Assembly: GCA_030433005.1 (NCBI GenBank)
Contig: JAUILQ010000022.1
Coordinates: forward strand, 1-64,000
DNA from: Alphaproteobacteria bacterium
GTDB lineage: Bacteria; Pseudomonadota; Alphaproteobacteria; Kiloniellales; DSM-21159
Length of the DNA stretch: 64,000 nucleotides
Direction of reading: 5' to 3'
How positions within the stretch are numbered: the first letter of the stretch is position 1; each line of letters begins with the position of its first letter. Below are positions 62,538 to 64,000 of the stretch, piece by piece. The translations under genes were made by a program, and so were the position numbers. The notes under the pieces are model-generated. The model searched no databases and was not told the origin of the DNA. It worked only from the letters and a program-made list of their open reading frames with translations.

Positions 62538-63491
62538 CTACTCCTTGACCGCGCCGGTCATGCTCGAGACGTAGTACTCGACGAAGAAGGAGTAGAGGAT
62601 CGCCACCGGCAGCGAGCCCATCAGCGCGCCGGCCATCAGCGAGCCCCAGTGGTAGACGTCGCCCTCGACCAGCTCGGTGATGACGCCGACCGGCACGGTC
62701 TTGTGCTCCGACGAAGAGATGAAGGTGAGCGCGTAGATGAACTCGTTCCACGACAGCGTGAAGGCGAAGATGCCGGCCGAGATCAGGCCGGGCACCGCCA
62801 GCGGCAGGATGATCTTGACCAGGATCTGCAGGCGCGTCGCGCCGTCGATCAGCGCGCACTCCTCCAGCTCGTAGGGGATCGAGCGGAAGTAGCCCATCAG
62901 CAGCCAGGTGCAGAAGGGGATCAGGATCGTCGGGTAGGTCAGGATCAGCGCCAGCGTGCTGTCGAACAGGCCGTAGGCGAAGACGATCGTGGCCAGCGGG
63001 ATGAACAGGATCGAGGGCGGCACCAGGTAGGCCAGGAAGATCAGCATGCCGGTGACGCGCGAGCCGCGGAAGCGCAGCCGCTCGATCGCGTAGGCGGCGC
63101 AGACCGCGCAGAACAGCGAGATGAAGGTCGCCACGACCGAGACCAGCATCGTGTTCCACAGCCAGGTCGGGTAGCTGGTCTCGAAGAACAGCTTGTTGAC
63201 GTTGTCGAGCGTCGGCTGGACCACCCAGAAGGGACTGAAGTCCTGGAAGTTGTAGAGCTCCTCGTTCGATTTGAAGGTCGTGATCGCCATCCAGTAGAAG
63301 GGGAACAGCAGCACGAACAGGAAGACCAGCAGCGGCAGGTAGACCGTCACCAGCTTGCGCGGCAGCGAGACCAGGTAGTCCATGCCCTCGCCGCCGTCGC
63401 CGCCGCGGCCCTTGCGCTTCGGCCCGTCGCGCGCGACCCCGGTCTCGGTCGCCCGCTGCGGGCTCGGGGTGGTGGTCGTCGTGTCGGACAT
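62538..63491 (-). CDS. Carbohydrate ABC transporter permease (MalG-like)
   Basis: The protein has 317 residues with a Gly/Arg/Lys-rich N-terminus and six membrane helices. The EAA-type loop is YELEECALIDGATRLQILVKIILPLAVPGLISAGIFAFTLSWNEF, diagnostic of MalG-family permeases. It works with a MalF-like partner encoded 71 bp upstream on the same strand, importing a mono- or oligosaccharide or polyol. Binding protein and ATPase are outside the window. Confidence 0.93.
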   Translation of the reverse strand: MSDTTTTTPSPQRATETGVARDGPKRKGRGGDGGEGMDYLVSLPRKLVTVYLPLLVFLFVLLFPFYWMAITTFKSNEELYNFQDFSPFWVVQPTLDNVNKLFFETSYPTWLWNTMLVSVVATFISLFCAVCAAYAIERLRFRGSRVTGMLIFLAYLVPPSILFIPLATIVFAYGLFDSTLALILTYPTILIPFCTWLLMGYFRSIPYELEECALIDGATRLQILVKIILPLAVPGLISAGIFAFTLSWNEFIYALTFISSSEHKTVPVGVITELVEGDVYHWGSLMAGALMGSLPVAILYSFFVEYYVSSMTGAVKE

Positions 63492-63562
63492 CGTCGCTCC
63501 TCGTCGTCGGCCGTCGCGGCCTTGTCCTTACGCCCGCGTCCTTGCGCCCGCGGGGGCGTCGC

Positions 63563-64000
63563 TCAGTCCTGGCCGCCCTGCTGCCAGCGTCGGCGCTGCA
63601 GGCCGAAGTAGCTGAACAGGATCGCCGCCAGCAGGAACGGGATCATGGCGACCGCGATCGCCGCGCCCTCGCCGAGCTGGCCGCCCGGGATCGCGCGCTG
63701 GAAGCTCAGCGTCGCCATCAGGTGCGTGGCGTTGAGCGGTCCGCCGCGGGTCAGCACGTAGATCAGCTGGAAGTCGGTGAAGGTGAACAGCACCGAGAAG
63801 GTCATGACCACCGCGATGATCGGCGTCAGCAGCGGCAGCGTGACGTAGCGGAAGCGCTGCCAGGAGTTGGCGCCGTCGATCGTCGCCGCCTCGTGGAGCG
63901 AGGGCGAGATGGTCTGCAGCCCGGCGAGCAGCGTGATCGCCACGAAGGGGATGCCGCGCCAGGTGTTGGCCGCGATGACGCTGGCCCGCGCGTTGTCCAT
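63563..64000 (-). CDS. Carbohydrate ABC transporter permease (MalF-like), C-terminal part
   Basis: The visible 145 residues run to the window edge, so the N-terminal part is missing; the ATG at 64000 is internal. The EAA loop is SLHEAATIDGANSWQRFRYVTLPLLTPIIAVVMTFSVLFTFTDFQLIYVLTRGGP, typical of MalF-like permeases, preceded by NTWRGIPFVAITLLAGLQTI. The end QRRRWQQGGQD is cytosolic. It is the upstream partner of the MalG-like permease. Confidence 0.92.
   Translation of the reverse strand: MDNARASVIAANTWRGIPFVAITLLAGLQTISPSLHEAATIDGANSWQRFRYVTLPLLTPIIAVVMTFSVLFTFTDFQLIYVLTRGGPLNATHLMATLSFQRAIPGGQLGEGAAIAVAMIPFLLAAILFSYFGLQRRRWQQGGQD

Overview
The window reads as chromosomal DNA from a very GC-rich alphaproteobacterium. 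GapR (DUF2312), UbiK, a DUF1244 protein, two PAS_5-family proteins, a class I PHA synthase with a phasin, a DUF938 methyltransferase and an NDUFA9-like protein all point that way. The PAS_5 proteins and the overall mix fit the Rhodospirillales/Kiloniellales best; that placement is inference from gene content, not from a marker gene. Genes are dense, many overlap by 4 bp (ATGA/GTGA), and alternative starts (GTG, TTG) are common. I found no rRNA, tRNA or CRISPR.

Layout. 1-9 kb: a truncated heptose epimerase (hldD), ubiK, a YbjN protein, proC with a YbaK-type deacylase, a TetR regulator, a phasin with candidate PhaR operators, a CsaA-like protein, a Cache histidine kinase, a DUF2817 peptidase and a TPR protein. 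9-16 kb: a RarD-type transporter, a lipoprotein, then a minus-strand group of pyruvate kinase, glycerate 2-kinase, an MFS transporter and an FCD-GntR regulator with a clear operator. 16.3-19.9 kb: a 2.36-kb cargo segment bounded by two copies of the 3' end of a 4-hydroxyproline epimerase gene. 20-24.6 kb: methyltransferase, N-formylglutamate amidohydrolase, GCS2-type ligase, DUF1244, gapR, PAS_5. 24.8-25.7 kb: an intact IS5-family element with a -1 frameshift. 25.7-33 kb: a giant indolepyruvate ferredoxin oxidoreductase, a UDP-glucuronate epimerase, a degenerate receiver protein and a long-chain acyl-CoA ligase. 33-41.6 kb: M3 peptidase, PHA synthase, GNAT, and a coupled operon of thiolase, two PPC-domain proteins and an AcuI-type reductase. 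41.8-47 kb: Sel1 protein, DUF3445 heme protein, NDUFA9-like protein, diguanylate cyclase and twin-PAS_5 protein.

47-55 kb is one catabolic locus: a GntR regulator, a peptide-type ABC importer (substrate-binding protein, permease, a natural permease-ATPase fusion, a second ATPase) and a divergent N-carbamoyl amino acid hydrolase-type amidase, with an AT-rich candidate operator in the shared intergenic region. 55-62 kb: a GH76-like glycosidase diverges from a five-gene operon of acyl-CoA synthetase, 2-oxoacid dehydrogenase E1-alpha, E1-beta, E2 and a free-standing acyl carrier protein, with no E3. The window closes with a DUF4142 protein and two permeases of a sugar ABC importer, the last cut by the window edge.

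The features I consider most worth following are the synthetase/E1/E2/ACP operon, the hydroxyproline-epimerase 3'-end duplication with its cargo, and the thiolase/PPC/PPC/AcuI operon.
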